This document shows positions 26,131 to 35,216 of a stretch of 64,000 bases of DNA, piece by piece; within the stretch, counting starts at the first letter, position 1; each line of letters starts with the position of its first letter. Both the position numbers and the translations under genes were made by a program. The notes beneath the pieces were generated by a model. The model did not search any database, was not told the origin of the DNA, and saw only the letters and a list, made by a program, of their open reading frames with translations. The stretch is taken from the NCBI GenBank assembly GCA_902774815.1, contig CACYJV010000018.1:1-64000 (forward strand), written 5' to 3'. The stretch is from an uncultured Prevotellaceae bacterium (GTDB lineage Bacteria > Bacteroidota > Bacteroidia > Bacteroidales > Bacteroidaceae).

Positions 26131-27587
26131 TGCTGAACTTCAAGATCATCCATAAAATCATAGGCACGCTGCTTTTCATCGAAGCAGGCATGATGACTAT
26201 CTGTTTGGGGTTGTCGGCCTATCTGGGCGAGGACGACTCGCTGGCTTTTGTCGTCTCGGTCATCCTGACGATACTTGGAGGTATCATCTTCAAGTATGCC
26301 GGACGCAACGGCGAAAACTCTCTCGGACGACGGGAGGCCTATCTGCTCGTCACCCTTACGTGGATCATCTTCAGCTTCTTCGGGGCGCTACCTTTCTTGA
26401 TCAGTGGCTATATCTGCGACTTTACCAATGCCTACTTCGAAACCATATCGGGATTCACCACCACGGGATGTAGCATCCTTGATGATGTGGAAGTCCTCCC
26501 GCATGGATTGCTCTTCTGGCGAACCATGACGCAGTGGATAGGCGGACTCGGTATCGTGTTCTTCACGATCGCTATCATCCCCTCGCTCGTAGGAGGTAAC
26601 GTGAAAGTGTTCTCGGCTGAGGCCACAGGACCTATCCGTGCAAAGATGCATCCGCGGTTGAGCACCACGGCAAAGTGGATTTGGAGCATCTACTTCCTGC
26701 TGACCATCAGTTGTGCAGGATGCTATTACATCGCTGGCATGGGCCTTTTCGACTGCCTGAACTATGCCATGACCACAACGGCAACGGGCGGTTTCTCAAC
26801 CCATAACGCCAGTACGGGCTACTTCCATAACCCCTATATCGACTACACGGCTATCGCTTTCATGTTCCTTTCGGGAACAAGCTTTACCTTGTTGTATACG
26901 ACGCTCTTCAAGGGACGTTTCCGCCAGTTCTTCCGCAACAGCGAGTTCCGGCTCTATCTGACAACCGTCCTCATAGCAACCATGGCCATCGTGTTCTTCC
27001 TGATACGCGATAACAACTATGAATTCTTTGATGCTGTACGTTTTGGTCTTTTCCAGGTGACGTCGTTCATCACTACCACGGGTATCTTCAACGATGATGC
27101 AGCTAAGTGGCATCACATCACGTGGGTCATTCTCAGCATCTGCATGTTCCTGGGTGCCTGTTCCGGCTCCACCAGCGGTGGTTTTAAGAGCATACGCGCC
27201 ATGATGGTCATCAATATCCTGCGCAACGAGATGCGGCGCATCCTCCATCCGCGTGCCGTCCTTCCTGTGCGTGTCAACGACAATACCATTCCTTATTCTT
27301 ATCAGGTGACGCTGCTGGCCTTCCTGGCTGCCTACATGACGCTTTGCCTGTTCACGTATTTCTGTATGATTCTCATGGGTGTGGACAGCACCAATTCCAT
27401 CACCATCGCCCTGAGCTGTGCGGGCAACGTCGGACCCACCCTCGGTCTTGAGATTGGTCCCACCATGTCGTGGGGCATCCTCCCTGCTGCCGTGAAGTGG
27501 CTCCTCTCGGCCTTGATGCTCATGGGACGTCTCGAAATCTTCACCGTCGTAGTCCTCTTCACCCGTGCTTTCTGGAAGGAAAACTAG
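26130..27587 (+). CDS. trkH: Trk potassium transporter membrane subunit TrkH
   Basis: This is the K+-conducting membrane subunit, 485 residues, with four pseudo-repeats of the K-channel M1-P-M2 type. The selectivity segments are TTTGCSI, TATGGFS, TTTGIFN and AGNVGPT, each keeping the filter glycine. It is translated from the end of trkA, so the two act as one K+ uptake system in the inner membrane. Confidence 0.96.
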   Translation: MLNFKIIHKIIGTLLFIEAGMMTICLGLSAYLGEDDSLAFVVSVILTILGGIIFKYAGRNGENSLGRREAYLLVTLTWIIFSFFGALPFLISGYICDFTNAYFETISGFTTTGCSILDDVEVLPHGLLFWRTMTQWIGGLGIVFFTIAIIPSLVGGNVKVFSAEATGPIRAKMHPRLSTTAKWIWSIYFLLTISCAGCYYIAGMGLFDCLNYAMTTTATGGFSTHNASTGYFHNPYIDYTAIAFMFLSGTSFTLLYTTLFKGRFRQFFRNSEFRLYLTTVLIATMAIVFFLIRDNNYEFFDAVRFGLFQVTSFITTTGIFNDDAAKWHHITWVILSICMFLGACSGSTSGGFKSIRAMMVINILRNEMRRILHPRAVLPVRVNDNTIPYSYQVTLLAFLAAYMTLCLFTYFCMILMGVDSTNSITIALSCAGNVGPTLGLEIGPTMSWGILPAAVKWLLSALMLMGRLEIFTVVVLFTRAFWKEN

Positions 27588-27600
27588 AAGATTGATGTGG

Positions 27601-27638
27601 AGTTAAGGAAGTAAAAGAAGTTAAGGAAGTTAAAAGAC
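27601..27638. repeat. Left flank repeat of the S23 gene
   Basis: It consists of GTTAAGGAA-type units. The 17-mer GAAGTTAAGGAAGTTAA (27617-27633) is perfectly complementary to 28101-28117 on the other side of the S23 gene. Confidence 0.75.
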
Positions 27639-27674
27639 AAATGTCTTGTAGATAGTAATGCTAAATATAGTGTT

Positions 27675-28058
27675 ATGACATATAGTTTTGAAAATATTAT
27701 TGCGTGGCAGAAAGCCCATGCTTTCCGACTTCTTGTCTATGAAGTGACACGCCATTTTCCCTCTGATGAACGAGCAGGTTTGATCTCGCAGTTTCGACGT
27801 GCTGCTGTTTCTGTTGCTGCAAACATCGCAGAAGGCTATAAGAAAATCGGTAAAGCGGACAAACTTCGCTTTTTCAATATAGCTCAAGGCAGTCTTGAAG
27901 AATGTCGCGACTACCATATTCTTTCAAGGGATCTTCGCTATTTGAGGGAGGGCGAATTTGAAGCTCTTCACGAAAGCATAGAGGAAACTAGTAAATTCCT
28001 TAATTCCTATTGCAAGGCCATCGTTAATAATGTCGCTACCCAGCAAAATGAAACATAG
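27675..28058 (+). CDS. S23-type four-helix-bundle protein
   Basis: This 127-residue protein belongs to the four-helix-bundle family first seen in 23S rRNA intervening sequences and related to Avd of diversity-generating retroelements. Typical signatures are ENIIAWQKAHAF, FRRAAVSVAANIAEGY and AQGSLEECRDYHILS. It stands alone between trkH and manA. The gene is flanked by complementary GTTAAGGAA repeats (27601-27638 and 28088-28127), so its transcript could fold with the gene in a long loop. No reverse transcriptase or variable repeat is nearby. The molecular role of free-standing copies is unknown. Confidence 0.88.
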   Translation: MTYSFENIIAWQKAHAFRLLVYEVTRHFPSDERAGLISQFRRAAVSVAANIAEGYKKIGKADKLRFFNIAQGSLEECRDYHILSRDLRYLREGEFEALHESIEETSKFLNSYCKAIVNNVATQQNET

Positions 28059-28087
28059 ATACCCCGAAACAAAGTGATAAGGCATAC

Positions 28088-28127
28088 GTCCTTTAACTTC
28101 TTAACTTCCTTAACTTCTTTAACTTCT
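28088..28127. repeat. Right flank repeat of the S23 gene
   Basis: It is in inverted orientation to 27601-27638. TTAACTTCCTTAACTTC (28101-28117) pairs over 17 bases with the left flank. It ends a few bases before the manA start. Confidence 0.75.
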
Positions 28128-28132
28128 CAAAT

Positions 28133-29089
28133 ATGTTCAAATTTTCTCCTATCCTTAAAAACACCATCTGGGGCGGAACGAAGATAGCCCCGTTCAAGAA
28201 CATCCATACCCAACTGCGCAAGATAGGCGAGAGTTGGGAAGTCAGTGGCGTGCCAGGCAATGAGACTGTCGTCAGCGAAGGTCCCTATGCAGGGCGAAAG
28301 CTCAACGACCTCGTGGCCGAACTGAAAGAACAGCTCGTCGGCCGTGCCAACTACGAGCGCTTTGGCAATGAGTTCCCGTTGCTCATCAAGTTCATTGATG
28401 CCCGTGACGACCTCTCCATTCAGGTGCATCCCACCGATGAGATTGCACACCGACAGGGACGCGAGCGCGGCAAGACCGAGATGTGGTACCTCATGCCTTC
28501 CGAGCCTGATGCAACCTTGCTCTGTGGACTCCGTAAGCAGATCACGCCCGAGGAGTACAAGCAGATGGTCAGCGAAAAGACCATCGTCGATGCCATCGCG
28601 CGCTATCCTGTGAAGGAGGGCGACTGCTTCTTCCTGCCTGCCGGGCGTATTCATGCCATCGGCTCGGGTTGCTTCCTTGCCGAAATCCAGCAGACCAGCG
28701 ACGTCACCTATCGCATCTACGACTTCGACCGTCATGATGACCTGGGCCGTCCACGCGAGTTGCACACCGAGTTGGCTGCCGAGAGCATCAACTATGAGGT
28801 GCTTCCCGACTACCAGACACACTACACACCACAGAAAGACCAAGGCGTTCAGCTCGTTGAATGCCCCTATTTCACAACGTCAGTCTATGACTTAACCGAG
28901 CCAATGACCATCGATTACAGCGAGCTCGATTCGTTCGTCATCCTCATTGGACTCTCTGGCGCAGGCATCGTCACCGAGCCCGACGGCTCACGCTTTGTGC
29001 TTCGTGCCGGTGAGACCGTGCTTCTGCCTGCCACCACGACTCAACTGACCGTCGAGGGCACCGTGAAGTTCCTCGAAACGTTTGTGTAG
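28133..29089 (+). CDS. manA: Mannose-6-phosphate isomerase, class I
   Basis: This zinc-dependent enzyme interconverts mannose-6-phosphate and fructose-6-phosphate, 318 residues. Probable zinc ligands are Q97 and H99 (SIQVHPTD), E116 (KTEMWY) and H174 (PAGRIHAIG). The YRIYDFDR motif and a second cupin-like part complete the short class I form. It could feed mannose released by enzymes such as the GH92 protein of this window into glycolysis, which is inference. A terminator follows at 29123. Confidence 0.95.
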   Translation: MFKFSPILKNTIWGGTKIAPFKNIHTQLRKIGESWEVSGVPGNETVVSEGPYAGRKLNDLVAELKEQLVGRANYERFGNEFPLLIKFIDARDDLSIQVHPTDEIAHRQGRERGKTEMWYLMPSEPDATLLCGLRKQITPEEYKQMVSEKTIVDAIARYPVKEGDCFFLPAGRIHAIGSGCFLAEIQQTSDVTYRIYDFDRHDDLGRPRELHTELAAESINYEVLPDYQTHYTPQKDQGVQLVECPYFTTSVYDLTEPMTIDYSELDSFVILIGLSGAGIVTEPDGSRFVLRAGETVLLPATTTQLTVEGTVKFLETFV

Positions 29090-29122
29090 TTAGTAAGATT
29101 CGGTATCATTGCTAATAATTAA

Positions 29123-29159
29123 GGGAGCACCAAACTACAACAGTTTGGTGCTCCCTTTC
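29123..29159 (+). terminator. Terminator of manA
   Basis: GGGAGCACCAAACT and AGTTTGGTGCTCCC pair around ACAAC, followed by TTTCT. Confidence 0.88.
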
Positions 29160-29183
29160 TATTCTACTCTTTTATTAGGTTCC

Positions 29184-29220
29184 CCTTTCCCCTCCCCTTT
29201 CGGAGAGGGTAGGGGTGAGG
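29184..29220. repeat. CCCTCCCC...GGGTAGGGGTGAGG intergenic repeat
   Basis: It is a C-rich arm followed by a G-rich arm that can pair around TTTCGGAGA. A related copy is at 58046-58079, between ruvA and sprA. Both lie just past stop codons of minus-strand genes. Confidence 0.6.
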
Positions 29221-29223
29221 CCT

Positions 29224-29388
29224 TTATTCATCCCAGAGGTTACGAGATTTCAGCGTTTCCTCATCCTCGCTCTCGAAGAAATCATTGTTTCCACGTGCGT
29301 CGGCGTGGTTGTATGACTGCTCCAAGAACTTGCTCTCGTTCATATATTCTACCACTTCAGTGAGCGGCTTCTTATAGATAGCTTTCAT
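29224..29388 (-). CDS. 54-residue conserved-looking small protein
   Basis: This short open frame starts MKAIYKKPLTEVVEYMNESK and ends LKSRNLWDE. A strong ribosome-binding site, AAAGGAGG, precedes the ATG at good distance, which is rare in Bacteroidetes and supports translation. It lies 16 bp after the 1259-residue exported-protein gene and is probably co-transcribed with it. The 'Y.KP..EVVE' opening and the acidic 'LWDE' end recall small proteins found across Bacteroidales whose role is unknown. It has no signal peptide or membrane segment. Confidence 0.75.
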   Translation of the reverse strand: MKAIYKKPLTEVVEYMNESKFLEQSYNHADARGNNDFFESEDEETLKSRNLWDE

Positions 29389-29404
29389 AATAGTGGTCCT
29401 CCTT

Positions 29405-32400
29405 TTACTTTACAGTGAATTTTACTCCGTTAACAACATAGATGCCGCGTGCAAGCTTCTTGCCAGCCAGTTCACGTACACTTGTGGAGATCATGCGACC
29501 CTGTACGTCATAGACGGGTGCATCAGCATCAACAGCGATAGGCTCGCTCTCTACAGCCTCGATACCATCGACTTCGAAGTTCTCACCGAAGAAGATGTCA
29601 AGGCTATTGAATGTCTTGGCGCCTTCTGCCTCATAATCGAAGTAAGCACGGAACGGATAGACGTAGAGGTCTGTAATCCAGCTCGACAGCGACTTGATGT
29701 CGAAGAACATGTTCTTGGCGAAGTAGAAGACATCGCGATCAGCCTTACTGATCTTCTGACCAGAATACGAGCCCTTCATCGTGAATGTCACTGATGTTTT
29801 AGAATCTTTTCCGTTACCTGTAGCACCCGTAAATTCATAGTTGTCATCCTTTTCGGTAGTAGCCTTCAGAAGTGCACCCGGCTGCTTCACGACGAACGAT
29901 ACGTTGGCATCATCTGGAGCCTCTTTCACGCTAACCACATAAGGAACATTAGGTTCTGTCACCTTCATGCCTTCCAAAGGCAGCATGTGGAGGAAGTCGT
30001 CGTCAGCCTGTGGGTTTTCGCTCAAGCAGTCGCCGTCAGACTGAATCTGATAGACGTAGAACACATTGCCTTCGCCATCGTCATGCTTACCTTCATCGTC
30101 TACAGCAATCTGGAATGGAACGATGAGAGAGGCATTGGTAGCCTTACCATTCTTCTGCCAGGTCACGTTACGCGTGTACATAGCGTAGTTAGGAGCAGCA
30201 CCTACCTGAATGTCGTAGGGAGAGAAGAACGGCTTACGGTCAACCAGTACGATGTTTCTAGCAGCATTGTACGATCCACTCGAGGTCTTATAGGCAATGT
30301 TATTAGCCGTTGATGTCATGTTCTTCGGCAGGAAGAACAAGCTGTTCGGAGCAAGCATAGCATTAATACTCTCAACCGTGACAGGATTACCATCTTCATC
30401 CTGACTTGAAACGATAGTCTTCAAATCGCTTCCATCTACATAGAGAATCTGATCCTGCGAAGTCGGGTGGTTGGTACCGGCTGAAGTAAATGCATCTTTA
30501 ATGCTCTGGTCAATCTCGCCAACCGAGAGGTAACCTTCGACTATATTGCCTTGCTCATCCTTTGTTCCAAGTTTCACACCCCACATCGACTTGCTGGCAT
30601 CTATATCTTTACCATTCTCATCCTGATCGGCATAACAGGTCTTATTCTCATCGTAAATCTTCGTCCATGTCAAATCAGCATTATAACGCGCAGCTTCCAA
30701 TTCTATATCCATACGATAGAAGGCATACGAGCGATGTTGCCACTTCTTGGAAGGAGCTATGTTGTAGCGAGTTTCATCAGCAGTGAACAAATATACAATG
30801 TCACTTCTTGTCGCTTCATCTTTTGCATTCAACACTAGTTCCTCGAAGGCACCTTTTGCTGCCTCTTCACCTGCCTCCGCATCAGGATCGGTAGACAGGA
30901 GGTAAGCAGGTACAGAGAATGGATATTCCTCTAAGTAACTCTTTTCGGTCGCGCCACTTGTATTCGACAGGTTCTCAGCATTATTGAACTTGAAGCGTAT
31001 GTTACCTACCACATTGGCGTAAAGCTTCGTTGGAGAGGGGATGTCTGCGCTGTAGCGGGTGTCATACAAACCCTCATCACTCTGAGTATCAACCATATTG
31101 TAGCCTGCACCCTCAATTTGAGTAGTTGAGTTGCCTTTCACTTCGTCGAAGGCCTGGAAGTAAGGCGATGACACAAAGCTGTAGCGGGCGTGGCCTGTTC
31201 CAGGTTTGTTTTCGGAATCGATATAGGTCTCATCACCATCGTTGCTATAGAGGTCACGGAAACTGAAGTGGATATCCGATTCTGAATAGTCTGTCGGAAT
31301 ATAGAACTTAAATGCGCCACCACTGACAGAGAAGTCACTTGCAGTAAACGTCTGGGTGAGTTTCAGATTCTTTGTTGCATCCTCTGCAAAAATATCTATC
31401 TTGTTGATATAAGGATTCAGCGTCTCCATGGTAAGCGTCACAGAAATGAGTGCCTGATTGTTACCCGTAAGGCCCTCAATAGCGAACTTCACGGCATCGT
31501 TGTTAAGACCTGTCAGGTCGAACTTACCTGCATCTCCGGCAAGATCAGCAGCGCTAGAGACAGTCTTACTGAATACTTCGGTCGTACCAGTCTTGTCATA
31601 TACCTTCAATGTATAGCTACCAGGGGTGAAGCCGCCGTACTCAATTTCGCGTCCCTCGTGGTAAGTACTGGTTGCGGCATAGTTTGAACGGTAGCAGCCG
31701 TAACATCTTACCCTATTATAACCAATAGTATATGTCACATAATCGTTTGAGCTATAGGTGTTTGTCGACTTAACCATCTTCGGACCGAAAGTAGCATAAT
31801 CGCCGTCCCAACGATAATACTCGCGATTTTGATAAGTTCCTACATATCTTCCGTTATAACACTGAAGATAATACTTTGTATTAGAACTTGAGGTATAGAA
31901 TATCTTGCCGTCGGTGTCTCGTCTTAAGTTATACTGGTTGTCCTTAATAGAACTGTACGAAAGATCACGAACGTCACGTTCTCCATGGCAAGCAAGGTAT
32001 CTCTTGCCATTGCAGATGTTACCCATGTCATCGATTTCCCAAGAGAAAGATTCTGTTGTGAATTGCAACTCGCCATTCAGGTAGTAAGTTTGCCCATTAT
32101 AAGTACAACTGATTTCACATGCATTAAATGTCTTGGTTCCGGAAGCGACCGTCGTATTTGACCAAAGACATTCGAAATGAGCACCCGTGATGCGATAGCC
32201 TACAGGAGAAGCCAAACCCGTCTGGCTGTGTACTTCTACAGGAGACTCAATGTAGTAAATGTCATTCTTTAGGGCATAGTGCATCTCACCATCGACGCTC
32301 ACTGGAGTGATGTTCTTCTGAGCCGATGCCGTAGAAGAGGGATGACCATCAGTAATTGCATCATCTTGGTACAAGTATGTGAAGGCCTCCATGTCTTGCA

Positions 32401-33184
32401 CATTCACATAGTTATAGGCATAGAAGGTCTTTCCGTTCTTGGTTTGTGGCTGAACAGCACCAATATCCATCTTACTAGTTAAGAACGGAGCCTCGACCAG
32501 ACTGGTAGCTGGACCAATCTCTTCAGGGGCCACAGATGCTTCAAACTCTCCTTCTGCAGTAAACTCCACCTCAAAAGACTTAATGGTCAGACCAAAATAG
32601 TTGGTTGAGTTGTGGGTTACCCTGAAATAGAGCTGGTTGCTCATGTCCGATTTGTTCAAACTTGTACGCTCAAGAACATACTCGGTGTTACTGTTAGTTC
32701 CACCCATTGAATTCGTTTGTGCTTTGGGACTGGATGTGTTATAAGTATTGTCAGTCTCATACATTACTTTCGTAACACCAGTAGGTATGTTCTGTCCAGT
32801 TACTTCTACACCGTTTAGATTGTTGAGAAGGACAATCTTGTACTTCTTGAAGCGATAACCTTTTGGCAATGAGAGAACGCAATATAAGTCAGCAGTCATT
32901 CCGCCCATGATAACCAAGTTGTTGCCAACAACATTGATGTTACCAGCAGGGTTGGAAATCTCACCACCAGCAGTAAGCTGATCATCATCAGCCACAGCAA
33001 AAGATAGGGGTAACTGTTCGTGGCGCCACAATGACGACCATCCATTCTCAAAACCAACTTCACCTTCATAGGTGGAAGCAGCGACCAGTTTACCTGTTGT
33101 AGGACTCACGGTCACATTCTGTGCCATCATTGCTAACGGCACCATGAGTAAGCTCAAGAGAGCTAAAGTAAACTTTTTCCTCAT
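29405..33184 (-). CDS. Large exported protein with T9SS-like tail
   Basis: This 1259-residue exported protein starts at the ATG at 33184; the in-frame codon two positions upstream is TTG. A signal peptide (to about residue 21, MMAQ) is followed by a long beta-rich, Tyr/Asn/Thr-rich region without a domain that can be named. It ends VYDVQGRMISTSVRE...GIYVVNGVKFTVK, the sorting-type tail. It has its own promoter (33416-33446) with an unusually long leader of about 225 nt, and is followed by the 54-residue gene. The function is unknown; surface location is inferred from the tail. Confidence 0.82.
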   Translation of the reverse strand: MRKKFTLALLSLLMVPLAMMAQNVTVSPTTGKLVAASTYEGEVGFENGWSSLWRHEQLPLSFAVADDDQLTAGGEISNPAGNINVVGNNLVIMGGMTADLYCVLSLPKGYRFKKYKIVLLNNLNGVEVTGQNIPTGVTKVMYETDNTYNTSSPKAQTNSMGGTNSNTEYVLERTSLNKSDMSNQLYFRVTHNSTNYFGLTIKSFEVEFTAEGEFEASVAPEEIGPATSLVEAPFLTSKMDIGAVQPQTKNGKTFYAYNYVNVQDMEAFTYLYQDDAITDGHPSSTASAQKNITPVSVDGEMHYALKNDIYYIESPVEVHSQTGLASPVGYRITGAHFECLWSNTTVASGTKTFNACEISCTYNGQTYYLNGELQFTTESFSWEIDDMGNICNGKRYLACHGERDVRDLSYSSIKDNQYNLRRDTDGKIFYTSSSNTKYYLQCYNGRYVGTYQNREYYRWDGDYATFGPKMVKSTNTYSSNDYVTYTIGYNRVRCYGCYRSNYAATSTYHEGREIEYGGFTPGSYTLKVYDKTGTTEVFSKTVSSAADLAGDAGKFDLTGLNNDAVKFAIEGLTGNNQALISVTLTMETLNPYINKIDIFAEDATKNLKLTQTFTASDFSVSGGAFKFYIPTDYSESDIHFSFRDLYSNDGDETYIDSENKPGTGHARYSFVSSPYFQAFDEVKGNSTTQIEGAGYNMVDTQSDEGLYDTRYSADIPSPTKLYANVVGNIRFKFNNAENLSNTSGATEKSYLEEYPFSVPAYLLSTDPDAEAGEEAAKGAFEELVLNAKDEATRSDIVYLFTADETRYNIAPSKKWQHRSYAFYRMDIELEAARYNADLTWTKIYDENKTCYADQDENGKDIDASKSMWGVKLGTKDEQGNIVEGYLSVGEIDQSIKDAFTSAGTNHPTSQDQILYVDGSDLKTIVSSQDEDGNPVTVESINAMLAPNSLFFLPKNMTSTANNIAYKTSSGSYNAARNIVLVDRKPFFSPYDIQVGAAPNYAMYTRNVTWQKNGKATNASLIVPFQIAVDDEGKHDDGEGNVFYVYQIQSDGDCLSENPQADDDFLHMLPLEGMKVTEPNVPYVVSVKEAPDDANVSFVVKQPGALLKATTEKDDNYEFTGATGNGKDSKTSVTFTMKGSYSGQKISKADRDVFYFAKNMFFDIKSLSSWITDLYVYPFRAYFDYEAEGAKTFNSLDIFFGENFEVDGIEAVESEPIAVDADAPVYDVQGRMISTSVRELAGKKLARGIYVVNGVKFTVK

Positions 33185-33409
33185 AATCAATTTATTTTTT
33201 AATACTTAAAGTTAATGAATTCACTGCAAAGAATCGGGTTGACCCGCGTGGTCGCATCAGTCCTGCCAGTACTATGTCTTATTGGAAGTGGCAATTGATC
33301 ACTCAATCGCGGCCTTCAATTTGTTTGTTGAGTTACTTGAGTTACAGATGTCTAACCGCACCGATGTTCCCTTGCGGAAACCCGATGTTCTGATTTCTTA
33401 TGAGTTATT
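33185..33409 (-). other. Long 5' leader of the 1259-residue gene
   Basis: About 225 nt separate the inferred transcription start from the ATG. Most leaders seen in this window are far shorter. It contains GC-rich patches (GGTTTCCGCAAGGGAA, ACCACGCGGGTCAACCCG) that could fold, but no known riboswitch was recognised. Confidence 0.4.
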
Positions 33410-33415
33410 TGGGTA

Positions 33416-33446
33416 CAAAGGTACAAAGTTTCTATGTAACTTCAAA
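33416..33446 (-). promoter_or_regulatory. Promoter of the 1259-residue gene
   Basis: On the minus strand TTTG, a 19-nt spacer, then TACCTTTG (33416-33423) is an exact consensus match. Confidence 0.78.
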
Positions 33447-33582
33447 GAAAATTTTTGTTTTTTTTATGTTTAAGGTGCAAAAAAATCTGATTTGTTACCT
33501 TGAAAGGTGTGCTATTGGCTTATGAAAAACCCTCACGCGCGTACATTATTTTATTATAAAAAGGTGCTGGGGTGTTTCGGGG

Positions 33583-33685
33583 GTACGAAGGTGCGGGAGT
33601 GCGGAGGTGCGAGATTTCTTTTCCTAATAGAAGTTTCCAATAGGAAAGGCTATTCTCGTACCTCCGTACCCCCGCACCTTCGTAC
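33583..33685. repeat. Large inverted repeat after the carbohydrate-binding gene
   Basis: GTACGAAGGTGCGGG (33583-33597) pairs perfectly with CCCGCACCTTCGTAC (33671-33685). Further partial pairing lies inside (CCTAATAG.../...AATAGG). It begins 16 bp past the stop at 33701 and may end that transcript or be a mobile-type repeat. Confidence 0.65.
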
Positions 33686-33700
33686 TACTGAATAATGATG

Positions 33701-35158
33701 CTACGGCTTCGAGACCAGAATAGTGGCTGAGCTGACGGAGTAAGCTGATGGAACGGTGAAGCTGACACCGTCGTAAGTGACGGTTTGTCCAGCCGTGACG
33801 TTGGCGGTGTAGGTCTTGTATGCCTGTGTTCCACTGTTGGGAGCTGCGGCCTTGCCACCAATAGCCATAACGGTGGCTCCGGTAAGTGAGAACGTGAAGT
33901 CGGTCTTGATGGTGGTCGCCTTTGTGTCGACAACTGCTGCACGGATGGTGCCACCGGTGAACATGATGTTGCCATCGCTCTTCAGGGCCTGTGGCTTGGT
34001 GTCGAGCGACGAACTGTACTTATAGCGTGCACCTGTGGTGACGGCCTGTAGCGTTCCTCCGCTCACGTTGACGGCTCCAGTGGCATTGAGGCCCTTGCCA
34101 CCGCTACCTGTTGAAAGCAAGGTGACGTTGCCACCTGTCTGCTGGTAGCTGCCTCCCGTCTTCAGGGCTGACGACGACGTGATGTCGGCTTCGGCAGTGT
34201 CGTAGTAGGCTGCACCTGTGGTGGTGATGTTGATGGTTCCTGCCGTGACGATGACGGTGCTATCAGCTTTCAGTCCTTTTGTGGCATCGCCCGTAGTGGT
34301 GATGGTCAGGGTGCCGCCGTTAATTTCGGCAAAGCCATTGTGCTCATATTGATCCTTCGTGCCCTTGTTGGCGCCGCGGAAACCAATGTCGATGCCATCG
34401 CCAGCTGCAGCGATGCTGATGTTGCCGCCATCCATCTGGAAGCGTTCGTTGATGTGCAAACCGTCGCTCTGGGCTTTCTGCACGTTGATGGTGCCAGAAG
34501 AGATGACGATATATTCGTCGGTAGCAATGGCGTGCTTGGTCAATCCGCTCACGTTGAGCGTGCCTGTACCACCGATAGTGGCATGTCCCTCAACGTAAAG
34601 GGCTGCGTTATGACTGCCGTTGGCTGCATCGCTAACGGTGTTGGTGCCCGTTAGCGTGATGCCGATGGCCTTTCCATCTTCGATATCAATGGCAGGTCCA
34701 CTGGCTGAGGTCAGTGAAAGGTTGTTGAGTGTAAAGTTAGCCTTGTACTCGCCATCCATGACGAACGAGCCGTTGGTACTGGAGCCTGTAAGCGTGTAGC
34801 TGACTTCCTGTTGGAGGTCGGCGCTCTGCACAATGCTGACCTTGGCACCTTGAGCGGAGATAGTCAGATAAGGTGCGATGTTGCCTGCCACGACAATGTT
34901 GGCCGTGGAGCCCAAGTAGTTGACACTGACCGTATTGTCAGCCACTTCGTTAGCATCAATGGTGATATCGCTGACGTTGGCTACGTTATAGGTCATGCCT
35001 TGGACTGTAAGCGTAGAACCATTGGCAAAGGTCATGTTGCCAACGGCGGCTGCACGGTGGGCATAGGTCACCTGACCGACGTTGACACGCAAGGTCTGAG
35101 CCACGGTGACGGCGGAAAGAGTGGTCAGCAACAGGGAAAGGGCAAATAGTCTTCTCAT
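33701..35158 (-). CDS. Exported carbohydrate-binding beta-helix protein (Cthe_2159-like)
   Basis: This 485-residue protein has a signal peptide (residues 1-20). It carries repeated beta-helix coils (LYVEGHATIGGTGTLNVSG, DGLHINERFQMDGGNISI, KGLKADSTVIVTAGTINI, KGLNATGAVNVSGGTLQA) typical of the DUF4353/Cthe_2159 carbohydrate-binding family, members of which bind plant polysaccharides and metal ions. It follows the 127-residue gene by 58 bp and is probably co-transcribed with it. It lacks the sorting-type tail. The ligand is not predictable. Confidence 0.88.
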   Translation of the reverse strand: MRRLFALSLLLTTLSAVTVAQTLRVNVGQVTYAHRAAAVGNMTFANGSTLTVQGMTYNVANVSDITIDANEVADNTVSVNYLGSTANIVVAGNIAPYLTISAQGAKVSIVQSADLQQEVSYTLTGSSTNGSFVMDGEYKANFTLNNLSLTSASGPAIDIEDGKAIGITLTGTNTVSDAANGSHNAALYVEGHATIGGTGTLNVSGLTKHAIATDEYIVISSGTINVQKAQSDGLHINERFQMDGGNISIAAAGDGIDIGFRGANKGTKDQYEHNGFAEINGGTLTITTTGDATKGLKADSTVIVTAGTINITTTGAAYYDTAEADITSSSALKTGGSYQQTGGNVTLLSTGSGGKGLNATGAVNVSGGTLQAVTTGARYKYSSSLDTKPQALKSDGNIMFTGGTIRAAVVDTKATTIKTDFTFSLTGATVMAIGGKAAAPNSGTQAYKTYTANVTAGQTVTYDGVSFTVPSAYSVSSATILVSKP

Positions 35159-35216
35159 GATTCGGTGTTGGTATTGTCCTTAACTTCTTTGACTTCATTA
35201 ACTTCCGAAAGATGAG

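Noticed and set aside
33185..33409. Known riboswitch in the long leader
   Set aside because: No conserved core of a familiar class (TPP, cobalamin, SAM, FMN and others) was recognised by eye.
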